Origin: CAYUYV01 sp050331455
GTDB lineage: Bacteria; Pseudomonadota; Alphaproteobacteria; JAJFIK01
Direction of reading: 5' to 3'
NCBI GenBank assembly: GCA_050331455.1
Contig: JBHJGV010000015.1
Location: 80,553-144,552 of the forward strand
Length of the DNA: 64,000 bases
A program made the position numbers and the translations under genes. Shown one piece after another: positions 1 to 8,597 of the stretch; within the stretch, counting starts at the first letter, position 1; every line of letters starts with the position of its first letter. The notes under the pieces are model-generated. The model ran no database searches. It saw only the letters and a program-made list of their open reading frames with translations, and was not told the origin of the DNA.

Positions 1-478
1 GGCCCGCCCTTTCCGGGGCAACGCATGGGCCGGACAGGGCTTGGGACGGGGCCCCTTTGGACCCAGACGATGTGGACCCGGATGATGTGGGCGCGGGCGA
101 TGTGGGCGCGGACGGGCGACCCCAGTGTGGGCGCTCCAGTCCGTTCCGACCATTTCTCGCGGAGGTGTCAAAGTCGACGTCGTGATCGACCGGCGGCAGG
201 GCGGAGCCGGTCAGCAGGATCTCAACCTTGCGCACGGACGGTTCGCAGTCGGCCCAACAACGGTGCAGGCGGTCCGCATAGTGTTGTTCGACCCATTCGC
301 GCATGAATTTGGTTGGCACCGACATGGTCACACAGCCACCGTCAAGGGCAACCACGTCCAGCGGCCGCAGCCAGGAATTAAAGGTCGCATCACCCAGCTC
401 TTCACGAAGCCGGAGCCGGATTTCATGCCATTGACGGTTCAGCGTCTCATGCTCTCCGCCATCGGCACGGTCCGTCAT
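1..478 (-). CDS. dnaA: Chromosomal replication initiator DnaA, N-terminal part (cut by window edge)
   Basis: DnaA binds the chromosomal origin, melts it and loads the helicase. Only the first 159 codons are inside the window; the AAA+ and DNA-binding domains lie beyond position 1. Residues 15-110 match DnaA domain I: a Trp-x-x-Ile-Arg opening, the motif ELGDATFNSWLRPL, and then VPTKFMREWVEQHYADRL. From about residue 110 the protein becomes the Ser/Thr/Pro/Gly-rich flexible domain II linker, which contains an in-frame triplicated 15-bp repeat. The ATG at 478 puts the conserved Trp in its usual place near the N-terminus. The next gene upstream on the same strand is a rhodanese, 323 bp away, so dnaA probably has its own promoter in that gap. 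Identification is from domain I only, but neighbouring rpsT supports it strongly. Confidence 0.93.
   Translation of the reverse strand, partial: MTDRADGGEHETLNRQWHEIRLRLREELGDATFNSWLRPLDVVALDGGCVTMSVPTKFMREWVEQHYADRLHRCWADCEPSVRKVEILLTGSALPPVDHDVDFDTSARNGRNGLERPHWGRPSAPTSPAPTSSGSTSSGSKGAPSQALSGPCVAPERAG
66..110. repeat. Three tandem 15-bp repeats in the dnaA linker
   Basis: Units at 66-80, 81-95 and 96-110 share the core GATGTGG and differ at a few positions. The period is five codons, so the DnaA reading frame is kept; the copies encode successive Pro-Thr-Ser-rich pentapeptides of the domain II linker. This looks like slippage expansion in a length-tolerant linker. Confidence 0.8.
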
Positions 479-801
479 TGGGCGAATCCTCCTCATACCA
501 ATTGATGTGACGAGCGGTTCTTCGGAGCGCTCAATGCGACCCGGTGATCCGGTCGCAGGCCATCCGCGTAGTGCAAATCGATCCACGGGAACTGGCTGCT
601 GATCTTCACTGAGGTGATTGACCGGTCGTTCAGCTAAGTCCGCTGCAAATTTGCGCGCCATGAGTGTGTATCCGATGGGTGTTCCTGGAAATTCCGCGCC
701 GGGTTTCGGCGGCAGAGAGACGATTTTCAGGAAGGGGAACAAGAATGACGGGATTCGGAGCGGGGATAGGGGAGACGACCTGAGGAGCGCTGTAATCCGC
801 G
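479..801. other. Intergenic region between rhodanese gene and dnaA
   Basis: These 323 bases carry no credible coding sequence. They lie immediately upstream of dnaA and should contain its promoter. No clear -35/-10 pair stands out, and no good match to the DnaA box TTATCCACA was found on either strand. The best candidate, near 580-590, matches at only six of nine positions. It is not convincing as a replication origin on this evidence. Confidence 0.5.
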
Positions 802-1419
802 TCAGGTCTGGACCCACGGAAGGCCGGACGCTTTCCAGCCGTTCAACCGACCCCGGTGACGACCCGGGTCAAGGTCCCCTTCGAACCCATCCGCAATATT
901 GACACAGTGAGCATAACCGGTCGCGGCCATCACGTCGGCTGCGGCCTGCGAACGCGCGCCGGATCGGCACAGAAAGAACAGAGGCACATCCTTCCGATCG
1001 GGCAGATCCTTGGTGAGCTGTTCCGGGAAGGTCCGGTTCATGCCCATGGTCGGAAAGACCTGCCATTCGAGCAGGATAAGCTGGTTTCCCAGGCTCGACA
1101 GGTCGGGCACCCCAACAAACATCCATTCCGCTTTGGTTCGCACGTCAATCAAGACGGCGTCCTTGTGTTTTTGCAGAAAGTCCCAGGCATCCGTCGCCGT
1201 GACCGCATGGGGAAAGCGGACGGGATCTGCACCGTCAGCGGCCAGTCGCACTGTTGCCGGAAGAAAAGGTGTGAACCGGCCGTGCAGATCAACAAACCGG
1301 GGCGATGCGCCAGGCCCCGATGCTTTTCCCTCAATGTGTCCGATCGATTTTCGAAGCGCTCCAGACCTTTGTCTAAAGGCGGCAGCAAGATCATCGCCGG
1401 TTTTCTGCAGGGTAAGCAT
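802..1419 (-). CDS. Rhodanese-like domain protein
   Basis: Probable sulfurtransferase or thiol-relay protein. The C-terminal ~130 residues form a single rhodanese domain: an opening like FPHAVTATDAWDFLQ, then VLIDVRTKAEW (rhodanese block 1), and an active-site loop CRSGARSQAAA whose Cys would carry the persulfide. The N-terminal ~70 residues are poorly conserved and may be partly untranslated. The ATG at 1419 is used here; a TTG lies 12 bases upstream, and internal starts nearer the rhodanese domain are possible. It sits between rpsT and dnaA on the same strand, separated by 509 and 323 bp, so it is likely a separate transcription unit. The specific sulfur donor and acceptor are unknown. Confidence 0.85.
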   Translation of the reverse strand: MLTLQKTGDDLAAAFRQRSGALRKSIGHIEGKASGPGASPRFVDLHGRFTPFLPATVRLAADGADPVRFPHAVTATDAWDFLQKHKDAVLIDVRTKAEWMFVGVPDLSSLGNQLILLEWQVFPTMGMNRTFPEQLTKDLPDRKDVPLFFLCRSGARSQAAADVMAATGYAHCVNIADGFEGDLDPGRHRGRLNGWKASGLPWVQT

Positions 1420-1928
1420 CGTTGCAGACAAAGCCCCAGCCTCCCAAAATCAAGATGACGTTGCGCCATTAACACGCGCCCTGAATACGCGGGCTCACAA
1501 GCACAACCACAACTCCGCAGAGTCAATTCTTATGTTAACCGCGCCCTCCGAAAAGAAAGAGCGCAGTGTCCTGAAGAACTGAAGTCGGTTGAAAAGGAGT
1601 GACCTCAAGAGACCAGAGGCTCATCTTATTATTGTGCCGCCTACTGTTTTCTGAAGGCCCTGTAAGCCGAAACTCATCACTAGGACCGTCAAGATACTGC
1701 CATAAAGGCCGGCATGACAACGCGGACAAAGGGGGAACAAAAACTTTTTTTGACTCATGTTTCCGTTTGAACGGCTTGACACAGCCATCAATAAAAACAA
1801 GGCCGACAGCGTAAACGCTGCCGGCCGGTGAAACATCTTTACACGTGTTAATTCCAGGCAACACCTTCCCAAAAAAATGAAAAGGGATCGATCCGGCGGG
1901 GACGCGAAGCTTTGGTCCCGATACGTCG
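1420..1928. other. Long AT-richer intergenic region between rpsT and the rhodanese gene
   Basis: About 500 bases without a convincing gene. The left half must contain the promoter of the rhodanese gene. The right half contains the rpsT terminator at 1788-1826. The stretch 1600-1900 is visibly AT-richer than its surroundings, with runs of A and T near 1738-1750. No DnaA-box cluster or RNA gene was recognised, although a small RNA cannot be excluded. Confidence 0.5.
1788..1826 (-). terminator. Rho-independent terminator of rpsT
   Basis: On the minus strand an 11-bp stem (1816-1826 with 1801-1811) contains one G-U pair and closes a TTTA loop. It is followed at once by TTGTTTTTATTG. The hairpin lies about 100 nt after the rpsT stop codon and points in the right direction. 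Confidence 0.8.
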
Positions 1929-2198
1929 TCAGGCCGATGCCATCAGCTTCACACGGTGACTGAGACGCGCCACCTTGCGAGAAGCGTTACGCTTGTGAAC
2001 GAGTCCCTTTTGGGCGCTGCGCATCAATTCGGGCTGGGCGTCACGCAGCGCTTGTTGCGCTTTGCTCTGATCGCCGGAGGCAATGGCTTCTTCAACCTTC
2101 CGAACAAATGTCCGGACCCGGGAACGCCGTGCCTTGTTCACTTCCGTACGCCGCGCGATTTTGCGCACCATCTTTTTTGCAGATTTCGTATTCGCCAT
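1929..2198 (-). CDS. rpsT: 30S ribosomal protein S20
   Basis: Primary 16S rRNA-binding protein of the small ribosomal subunit, 89 aa. The sequence opens with MANTKSAKKMVRKIARR and ends in the Lys/Arg-rich helix containing KGLVHKRNASRKVARLSHRV, the hallmark S20 pattern. The reading frame stays open upstream of 2198, but only the ATG at 2198 gives the family N-terminus. A terminator follows downstream and a candidate promoter lies upstream, so it is probably monocistronic, as is usual for this gene. The rpsT-dnaA proximity is common in Alphaproteobacteria. Confidence 0.98.
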   Translation of the reverse strand: MANTKSAKKMVRKIARRTEVNKARRSRVRTFVRKVEEAIASGDQSKAQQALRDAQPELMRSAQKGLVHKRNASRKVARLSHRVKLMASA

Positions 2199-2245
2199 TC
2201 CGTTCGGTCCGATATGCCTTTTGTACGGGTTATCTGAAGGACGCT

Positions 2246-2274
2246 TGTGTACTCCTGCCAAGGGACGGCGTCAA
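2246..2274 (-). promoter_or_regulatory. Candidate sigma-70-type promoter of rpsT
   Basis: On the minus strand TTGACG (2269-2274) is followed after 17 bases by TACACA (2246-2251). Transcription would start about 40 nt before the rpsT ATG. The -35 box is good and the -10 box weak, which is common in alphaproteobacterial promoters. Confidence 0.35.
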
Positions 2275-2363
2275 CGCACTGCGTAACCGGCGAAGCCCTC
2301 ATACGACAGCTCAGACGGTCCGGGACCCTTATCTGAGGGCCAGGGACGCTCAGCGGCACACCC

Positions 2364-3140
2364 TCAGCGGTTTTTGAAATGCGGTTTGCGCTTTTCGATG
2401 AAGGCGAGCATGCCCTCGTTCTTGTCATCGATCGCAAACATGGAATGGAAGAGACGCCGTTCGAACCGCACACCCTCGCTCAAGGTGGTCTCGAAGGACC
2501 GGTTGACGCTTTCCTTTGTCATCATGACGACCGGCGCTGAAAGGCCGGCGATCTTATGGGCAACCCTCAGTGCTTCTTCCTTCAGTTCATCGAGGGGAAC
2601 CACCCGGCTGACAAGGCCCACCCGTTCGGCCTCCGCAGCATCCATCATGCGGCCCGTGAGGCACATTTCCATGGCCTTCGATTTGCCCACAAAGCGGGTG
2701 AGGCGTTGGGTCCCGCCGGCGCCGGGCATGACCCCGAGGGACAATTCCGGCTGGCCGAATTTGGCGTTCTGCGCGGCAATGATGAAATCGCACATCATGG
2801 CCACTTCGCAGCCGCCGCCCAGGGCGTAGCCGGCAACGGCCGCAACGACCGGCTTCCGGCACCGGTCCACCCGTTCCCAGGTGGTGGTGATAAAGTCTTC
2901 CTTATAGACGTCCATATAGGTCTTCGGCTGCATCTCCTTGATGTCGGCGCCGGCCGCGAAAGCCTTGCCGGACCCGGTCAGAACGATGCATCCGATGGCG
3001 TCATCCGCCTCGAACTGGTCGAGGGCAACACTCAACTCGTCCATAAGCTTCGCATTGAATGCGTTCAGGGCCTCGGGCCGGTTGAAGGTCACGACACCGA
3101 CCCGATCCTCCCGATCGACCAGAATGGTCTCATATGCCAC
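2364..3140 (-). CDS. Enoyl-CoA hydratase / crotonase family
   Basis: Hydrates trans-2-enoyl-CoA to 3-hydroxyacyl-CoA in fatty-acid or polyhydroxyalkanoate metabolism. The 258-aa product has the full crotonase pattern: FAAGADIKEM for the CoA-pocket and oxyanion hole, GGGCEVAMMCD with the first catalytic Glu, and PELSLGVMPGAGGTQRL with the second. Both catalytic acids are present, so an active hydratase is expected. The GTG at 3140 is preferred because it gives the family start (V/M-AYETILVD) and is preceded by AAGAAGG; the open frame upstream has no family similarity. It lies between mutM and rpsT on the same strand, with about 160 bp on each side. Confidence 0.93.
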   Translation of the reverse strand: MAYETILVDREDRVGVVTFNRPEALNAFNAKLMDELSVALDQFEADDAIGCIVLTGSGKAFAAGADIKEMQPKTYMDVYKEDFITTTWERVDRCRKPVVAAVAGYALGGGCEVAMMCDFIIAAQNAKFGQPELSLGVMPGAGGTQRLTRFVGKSKAMEMCLTGRMMDAAEAERVGLVSRVVPLDELKEEALRVAHKIAGLSAPVVMMTKESVNRSFETTLSEGVRFERRLFHSMFAIDDKNEGMLAFIEKRKPHFKNR

Positions 3141-3298
3141 GGTCTGCCCCTTCTTGGTCCGCCGAACTGCCCTGCCGCCTGGCTGGTCACACACACCGCA
3201 CAGGCCTGCGGGAGACACGGCGCCGGAGAGCATTTGCACGAAATTGCCGTTTCGTATCCCTTTCACACCCGCATCGTGCAATCAAGACCGGTCCGCCT

Positions 3299-4177
3299 TC
3301 ACCTTTGGCAGCGGGGACAGAAAAAGGTCGACCGGTTTGCCTGGACGATTCGCTGCACGGGGCCGCAGCCCCGGTCCGGGCAGGGCTCGCCCTCCCGTCC
3401 GTAGACTTTGAAGGCGTGCTGGAAATAGCCCAGAGCACCGTCCGCATGGGCATAATCGCGCAAGGTCGATCCGCCGGCCTCTATCGCGGCCGTCAGCACA
3501 TGGCGGATCGCTGAGACGAGCGCCGCGGCCCGGACGCGGCCCACGGTATGGGCGCTGCGGCGCGGCGACAGGCGGGCCCGGTACAGCACTTCGCACACAT
3601 AGATGTTGCCGAGCCCGGCAATGATGCGCTGGTCAAGGAGTGCGGCCTTGAGCGGCGTGTGCCGGCCGGCGAGGGCCGTGACCAGCGCATGGGCCGTCAG
3701 CCCCTCGCCCAGGGGCTCCAGCCCCAGACCGGCCATGAGACGATGGGCATTCAGGCTGTCCCCGTCCGAGAGGGTCATCAGTCCGAACCGACGATGATCG
3801 GTGTAAATGATCCGTGTCCCCTCATCGGTCTCCAGAATGACGTGATCGTGGGGCCCCGAGCCGTCCGGCCTCGCCGGCGGCGCTTCATGGACGAATGTCG
3901 CGAGGCGCTTCGGCTGGTCCTGCGCCGTAATCACCGTAAATCGGCCCGACATGCCCAGATGCATGATGACCACGGCGCCGTCGTCGCAATGGGCCAGAAG
4001 ATATTTCGCCCGCCGGTCCAGCCGCTCGATCCGCCGTCCAGAAAGGCGCGCGGCAAAATCGTCCGGGAAGGGAATGCGCAGATCCGGGCGGCGCAGGGTC
4101 ACCCGGGCGAGGCGCCGCCCCTCCAGATGGGGCGCAAGCCCGCGGCGCACCGTTTCCACCTCTGGCAATTCAGGCAT
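3299..4177 (-). CDS. mutM: Formamidopyrimidine-DNA glycosylase
   Basis: Base-excision-repair enzyme that removes 8-oxoguanine and formamidopyrimidines and nicks the abasic site. The start at 4177 gives MPELPEVETVRRGL, whose Pro2 and Glu3 are catalytic after Met removal. RAKYLLAH carries the conserved Lys and HLGMSGRF is the family motif. The C-terminus holds the zinc finger: CPDRGCG, then a spacer, then FFCPRCQR. The first Cys pair has the widened spacing often seen in Alphaproteobacteria. The length of 292 aa is slightly above the usual 270. The gene is divergent from ubiE with 97 bp between starts, which must hold both promoters. Confidence 0.96.
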   Translation of the reverse strand: MPELPEVETVRRGLAPHLEGRRLARVTLRRPDLRIPFPDDFAARLSGRRIERLDRRAKYLLAHCDDGAVVIMHLGMSGRFTVITAQDQPKRLATFVHEAPPARPDGSGPHDHVILETDEGTRIIYTDHRRFGLMTLSDGDSLNAHRLMAGLGLEPLGEGLTAHALVTALAGRHTPLKAALLDQRIIAGLGNIYVCEVLYRARLSPRRSAHTVGRVRAAALVSAIRHVLTAAIEAGGSTLRDYAHADGALGYFQHAFKVYGREGEPCPDRGCGPVQRIVQANRSTFFCPRCQR

Positions 4178-4274
4178 GGTCGCGTCCGGAAAGAATGCCC
4201 TCAAGGCGGCGACGCGCGCGTCAGCGACAAGATTTTCCACCACCGGAGGGCTTGGGTTGGCTAGAGTGCCGGCC

Positions 4275-5072
4275 ATGAAACCCGATCCGAACGAAACGCG
4301 CCAGAACGACAGTCATTTCGGCTTTCGCACCGTCGATGCCTCCGAAAAGGCCGGCCTGGTGCGCGGTGTGTTCGACCGGGTGGCCGGGTCCTATGACATT
4401 ATGAATGACATGATGTCCGGCGGCGTCCATCGCCTATGGAAGGACGCCATGGTGGCGTGGCTCAATCCGCGTCCGGGGCAGGTTTTCCTCGACGTGGCCG
4501 GCGGCACCGGCGATATCGCCTTTCGCATTCTCGACCGGCTGAGCGCCCGGGCCGGCGATGGCTGGCCGGACGAAGCGCCGGGACGCATGATCGTCAGCGA
4601 TATCAATCGGCACATGTTGCTTCAGGGCCGGGATCGGGCCCGCCGGCGCACCGGCCCGGCGCCCGACGAATGGGTCTGCGGCGATGCCCAGACGCTGCCG
4701 TTGCCGTCCGGCAGTGTGGACGCCTACACGATTGCCTTCGGCATCCGGAACGTCACCCATGTCGACAAAGCGCTGGAGGAAGCACACCGGGTGCTTCGGC
4801 CCGGCGGCCGGTTTTTGTGCCTCGAATTTTCTCATCCTGTCGTCCCCGGTCTCGACTCGGCCTATAATTTCTATTCTTTCCACGTCATTCCGCGCATGGG
4901 TCAGGTGATTGCGCGGGACGCCGAATCCTACCGGTATCTCGTCGAGAGTATTCGCCGCTTTCCCGACCAGGCACGCTTCAAGGCCATGATCGAGGCCGCC
5001 GGTTTCGGGCAGGTCGCAGTCCGCAATCTGTCCGGCGGCATTGCGGCCCTCCATTCGGGTTGGAAACTCTGA
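4275..5072 (+). CDS. ubiE: Demethylmenaquinone / 2-octaprenyl-6-methoxy-benzoquinol C-methyltransferase
   Basis: SAM-dependent C-methylation step of ubiquinone (and menaquinone) synthesis. The 265-aa product shows the UbiE signatures in order: VAGSYDIMNDMMSGGVHRLWK, the SAM-binding VAGGTGDIAFR, SDINRHMLLQGR, the family motif TIAFGIRNVT, and CLEFSHP. The ATG at 4275 is the start that gives a normal-length N-terminus. ubiB follows about 100 bp downstream, and this ubiE-ubiB arrangement next to divergent mutM is conserved in Alphaproteobacteria, consistent with co-transcription of quinone synthesis genes. Confidence 0.97.
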   Translation: MKPDPNETRQNDSHFGFRTVDASEKAGLVRGVFDRVAGSYDIMNDMMSGGVHRLWKDAMVAWLNPRPGQVFLDVAGGTGDIAFRILDRLSARAGDGWPDEAPGRMIVSDINRHMLLQGRDRARRRTGPAPDEWVCGDAQTLPLPSGSVDAYTIAFGIRNVTHVDKALEEAHRVLRPGGRFLCLEFSHPVVPGLDSAYNFYSFHVIPRMGQVIARDAESYRYLVESIRRFPDQARFKAMIEAAGFGQVAVRNLSGGIAALHSGWKL

Positions 5073-5172
5073 CACCGACCAGCCCGCAACACCCGGCCCG
5101 TCTTTCGCAGCGTCCTCTGCCCTCGCCTTGCCGTCCGGATCGCTTTCCGCTCCTCAGACCCTCCACCGTGAC

Positions 5173-6738
5173 ATGGTTCGAACCGTCAAGAATCTTCTCC
5201 ATTTAAGCCGGGCTGTCCGGGTTCTCGCGGCCCACCGCGCCCTCCTGCCGGACGGGGTCGGGGCCGGCGCGGGGCAGCCTCCCGCCCACCGCACCCGGAG
5301 CGAACGGGCGGGTCGGCGCCTTGCCCGCGCCCTGAGCAGGCTGGGCCCCAGCTACATCAAGCTCGGTCAGGTGCTTGCGACCCGCGCGGACATGGTCGGC
5401 CCCGATGTGGCCCGCGGCCTCGCCCGCCTCCACGACCGCATGGCCGCCTTCAGCGATGCCGATGCCCGCGCCACGGTCGCCGAGGCGCTGGGCGCGCCGG
5501 TCCGGGCCCTGTTCCTGGAGTTCGGTCCGCCCGTCGCGGCCGCCTCCATTGCCCAAGTGCACCGGGCCCATATTCCGGGCCCCGACGGCCCCAGGGCCGT
5601 GGCGGTCAAAATCCTCCGCCCGGGGATCGAACACCGGTTCTCGAAGGATCTGGCGAGTTTTTATACCGGTGCGCGGATGCTGGAGCGGCTGCGTCCCAGC
5701 CTGCGCCGCCTGCGGCCCGTGGAGGTCGTGCGCACCCTGGACGACAGCGTCCGGGCCGAACTGGACCTGCGGGTCGAGGCGTCCGCGGCGGCCGAAATGG
5801 CCGAAAACACGGTCCATGACGAGGACTTTCGCGTTCCCGCCATCGATTGGGAGCGAACCGCGCGCCGGGTCATGACCAGCGAGTGGATCGACGGCATCCC
5901 GCTCAATGATCTGCCGCGCCTGCGCCAGGCCGGCCTTGATCTTGAAGCCCTGGCCCGGTCGGTGCTCCAGAATTTCCTGCGCCATGCCTTGCGCGACGGG
6001 CTGTTCCACGCGGACATGCATCCAGGCAATCTGTTCGCCGATGGCGATGGCCGGCTGGTGGCCGTGGATTTCGGGATCATGGGGCGGCTCGACAGGCCGA
6101 CCCGTCGCTTCATGGCCGAGACCCTCTACGGCTTCATCACCCGCGATTACGACCGCATCGCCGCGGTCCATTTCGACCACGGCTATGTGCCGGCGCACCA
6201 GTCCTTCCATGATTTTTCCCTGGCGCTGCGAGCCATTGGCGAGCCGATCTGGGGACGCCCGGCGAGCGAGATGTCCATGGCGCGCCTGCTGACCCAGCTC
6301 TTCGAGACCACACGGCGCTTCGACATGGCGCTCCAGCCCTCTTTGATCCTGCTCCAGAAAACCATGGTGGTCAGCGAGGGCGTGGCGCGCAGCCTCGATC
6401 CCAATATCTCGATCTGGACGGCGGCCCGGCCCGTCGTCGAGGCTTGGATGGAGGACGAACTGGGCGCCCAGGCACGGATCCGCGACGCCGCCGACACCGC
6501 GCGCGCCTTCGGCCGCCTCGCCGCCCGCGCCCCGGACTTGCTGGCCGATATGGAGCGGGCGAGCCAAGTCCTCCACGACGTGGCCCAGGGCGGGGGCGTA
6601 CGCCTCCACCAGGACACGGTGCGCGCCATCACCGACGCCACGGCCCGCTCCCGGCGCCGGGACATCGCCCTGATGGTGGGCATCGCCATCCTCGCCGGGG
6701 GCGCCGGCCTCGCTCTCGCCGGTTTGATCGGAGGGTGA
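5173..6738 (+). CDS. ubiB: Ubiquinone biosynthesis protein-kinase-like ATPase UbiB
   Basis: Member of the ABC1/ADCK atypical kinase family needed for ubiquinone synthesis, acting at the inner membrane on lipid precursors. The 521-aa product has the KxGQ-type motif SYIKLGQVLATRADMVG, the VAVKILRPGIE lysine strand, the catalytic FHADMHPGNLF loop and the metal-binding VAVDFGIMGR. A hydrophobic C-terminal helix (IALMVGIAILAGGAGLALAGLIGG region) anchors it in the membrane. The ATG at 5173 fits the family start (MVRTVKNLLHLSRAVRVLAAHRALL); the frame is open further upstream into the end of ubiE but shows no similarity there. It is probably co-transcribed with ubiE. Confidence 0.95.
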   Translation: MVRTVKNLLHLSRAVRVLAAHRALLPDGVGAGAGQPPAHRTRSERAGRRLARALSRLGPSYIKLGQVLATRADMVGPDVARGLARLHDRMAAFSDADARATVAEALGAPVRALFLEFGPPVAAASIAQVHRAHIPGPDGPRAVAVKILRPGIEHRFSKDLASFYTGARMLERLRPSLRRLRPVEVVRTLDDSVRAELDLRVEASAAAEMAENTVHDEDFRVPAIDWERTARRVMTSEWIDGIPLNDLPRLRQAGLDLEALARSVLQNFLRHALRDGLFHADMHPGNLFADGDGRLVAVDFGIMGRLDRPTRRFMAETLYGFITRDYDRIAAVHFDHGYVPAHQSFHDFSLALRAIGEPIWGRPASEMSMARLLTQLFETTRRFDMALQPSLILLQKTMVVSEGVARSLDPNISIWTAARPVVEAWMEDELGAQARIRDAADTARAFGRLAARAPDLLADMERASQVLHDVAQGGGVRLHQDTVRAITDATARSRRRDIALMVGIAILAGGAGLALAGLIGG

Positions 6739-6816
6739 GCGGCGTCCGGACTGGAAAAACACAAAACCTGCCCGTAGATTGACTCATAGAACGACGGTGC
6801 AGGGAGAACCGGACCA

Positions 6817-8052
6817 ATGGATCTGGCCGGAAAACGCATTCTCTTGATCATTGGCGGCGGGATCGCCGCGTTCAAATCGGTGGACCTGGTGCGCCGCCTG
6901 CAGGAGCGGCGCGCCAAGGTGCGCGTGGTCCTGACCCCCGCCGCCCGGCACTTCGTGACCCCGCTGACCCTCGGCGCCCTCACGGCGGATAAGGTGTACA
7001 CAGATCTCTTCGATCTGACCGACGAGGCCGAGATGGGGCATATCGAACTGTCCCGGGATGCGGATCTGCTGGTGGTTGCCCCGGCCACGGCTGACCTCAT
7101 GGCCCGCATGGCCTCCGGAATGGCCGACGATCTGGCCTCGACGGCTTTGTTGGCAACGGACAAACGGGTTTTGATCGCACCGGCGATGAATGTGCGCATG
7201 TGGGACCATCCGGCCACGCAGCGAAACCTGGCCACCCTGACGACTGACGGCATTCTGGTCGTGGGGCCGGGTCATGGGGACATGGCCTGCGGCGAGCACG
7301 GCCCCGGGCGAATGGCCGAGCCCCTTGAAATCGTTGCGGGGATCGAAAACGCCCTGGCCCCGGCCCGTGCGCCGCTTGCCGGGCGGCACGTTCTTGTGAC
7401 CGCGGGCCCGACCCACGAACCCATCGACCCGGTGCGCTACATCGCGAACCGCTCCAGCGGCAAGCAGGGCTATGCGATCGCATCGAGCCTCGCCGCAGCC
7501 GGAGCCCGGGTCACGCTCGTCTCGGGTCCGACCACCCTCTCCGACCCCCAGGGTGTCCGGATCATCCGTGTCGAGACCGCACGGGAGATGCTGGCGGCCT
7601 GCGAGGCGGCCCTGCCCGCCGATGCCGCCATCTTCACGGCCGCGGTCGCAGACTGGCGCACCGCCGGCATGGCGGACCAGAAGCTGAAAAAGGTCGAAGG
7701 CGGCGGCCTGCCTCGGCTCGACCTCGCCGAAAACCCCGATATCCTGGCCACGGTGTCACGCCATCCGACCCGGCGCCCGCGTCTCGTCATCGGCTTTGCC
7801 GCCGAGACCGACCAGGTGCTGGAGCATGCGCGCGCCAAGCGCCTGCGCAAAGGCTGCGACTGGCTCATCGCCAACGATGTGTCGCCGGGCACCGGTGTCA
7901 TGGGCGGCGATACCAACACCATTCATCTGCTAACGGACCATGGCGTGGAAAGCTGGCCGACCCTCTCTAAAACGGCGGTCGCAGATCGCCTGACGGGTGC
8001 CATCGCCGCCGCACTGGGCGCCGACGCCAGGGCCCTGGAGGAAACACCATGA
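6817..8052 (+). CDS. coaBC: Bifunctional phosphopantothenoylcysteine decarboxylase / phosphopantothenate-cysteine ligase
   Basis: Two successive steps of coenzyme A synthesis, 411 aa. The N-terminal CoaC flavoprotein domain has GGGIAAFKS, the conserved His in MGHIELSRDADLLVVAPATA, the APAMNVRMW substrate loop and MACGEHGPGRM with the active-site Cys. The C-terminal CoaB domain begins near residue 190 with VLVTAGPTHEPIDPVRYIANRSSGKQG, followed by AAVADWR and a cytidylate-binding region. AGGGAG precedes the ATG at 6817. The stop overlaps the dut start as ATGA, so the two genes are translationally coupled, as in many bacteria (the dfp-dut pair). Confidence 0.97.
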   Translation: MDLAGKRILLIIGGGIAAFKSVDLVRRLQERRAKVRVVLTPAARHFVTPLTLGALTADKVYTDLFDLTDEAEMGHIELSRDADLLVVAPATADLMARMASGMADDLASTALLATDKRVLIAPAMNVRMWDHPATQRNLATLTTDGILVVGPGHGDMACGEHGPGRMAEPLEIVAGIENALAPARAPLAGRHVLVTAGPTHEPIDPVRYIANRSSGKQGYAIASSLAAAGARVTLVSGPTTLSDPQGVRIIRVETAREMLAACEAALPADAAIFTAAVADWRTAGMADQKLKKVEGGGLPRLDLAENPDILATVSRHPTRRPRLVIGFAAETDQVLEHARAKRLRKGCDWLIANDVSPGTGVMGGDTNTIHLLTDHGVESWPTLSKTAVADRLTGAIAAALGADARALEETP

Positions 8053-8531
8053 CCACCCCGCCCCCCCCCATGACGGCGCCCGTTTCGGTATCGGTGCAGC
8101 GGCTGCCCCATGCCAGCGGGCTCGATCTGCCCGCCTATAAGACGGACGGGGCCGCCGGCGCCGATCTTCTTGCAGCAGTGCCCCAGGATAGCCCCGTCAG
8201 CCTGCTGCCGATGGCCCGCGCGCTCATTCCCACGGGCCTTGCCGTGGCCATCCCGGACGGGTTCGAGATTCAGATCCGTCCGCGGTCGGGCCTTGCGAAG
8301 GATGCGGGTGTCACCGTTCTGAACAGTCCCGGTACGATCGATTCGGACTATCGCGGCGAGATCCAGGTGCTGTTGATCAATCTGGGCGGCGAGCCGGTCA
8401 CGATCCGGCGCGGCGAGCGCATTGCCCAGATGGTTCTGGCGCCGGTCACGCGTCTGGTCTGGACGGAAATCAAGGACCTGCCGCCCACGGCTCGCGGCGA
8501 GGGTGGCTTCGGATCCACCGGCCGGCGATGA
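8049..8531 (+). CDS. dut: Deoxyuridine 5'-triphosphate nucleotidohydrolase (dUTPase)
   Basis: Hydrolyses dUTP to dUMP, preventing uracil incorporation and feeding thymidylate synthesis. The 160-aa trimeric-type dUTPase shows the five motifs in order: AGADLLAA, RPRSGLA, GTIDSDYRGEI with the catalytic Asp, RGERIAQMV, and the C-terminal P-loop-like RGEGGFGSTG. The start overlaps the last codons of coaBC (ATGA), implying coupled translation. The first residues are a proline run that may extend slightly beyond the functional core; a second in-frame ATG lies 30 bases downstream. Confidence 0.97.
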   Translation: MTTPPPPMTAPVSVSVQRLPHASGLDLPAYKTDGAAGADLLAAVPQDSPVSLLPMARALIPTGLAVAIPDGFEIQIRPRSGLAKDAGVTVLNSPGTIDSDYRGEIQVLLINLGGEPVTIRRGERIAQMVLAPVTRLVWTEIKDLPPTARGEGGFGSTGRR

Positions 8532-8597
8532 CGGCGGCGCCGAGCCTCCCGTGCCTTGCCCGGGTTCATGGAAAAACCATCAGGGATGAGATGATCC

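Noticed and set aside
580..592. DnaA box upstream of dnaA
   Set aside because: The best match has only six of nine consensus positions and stands alone.
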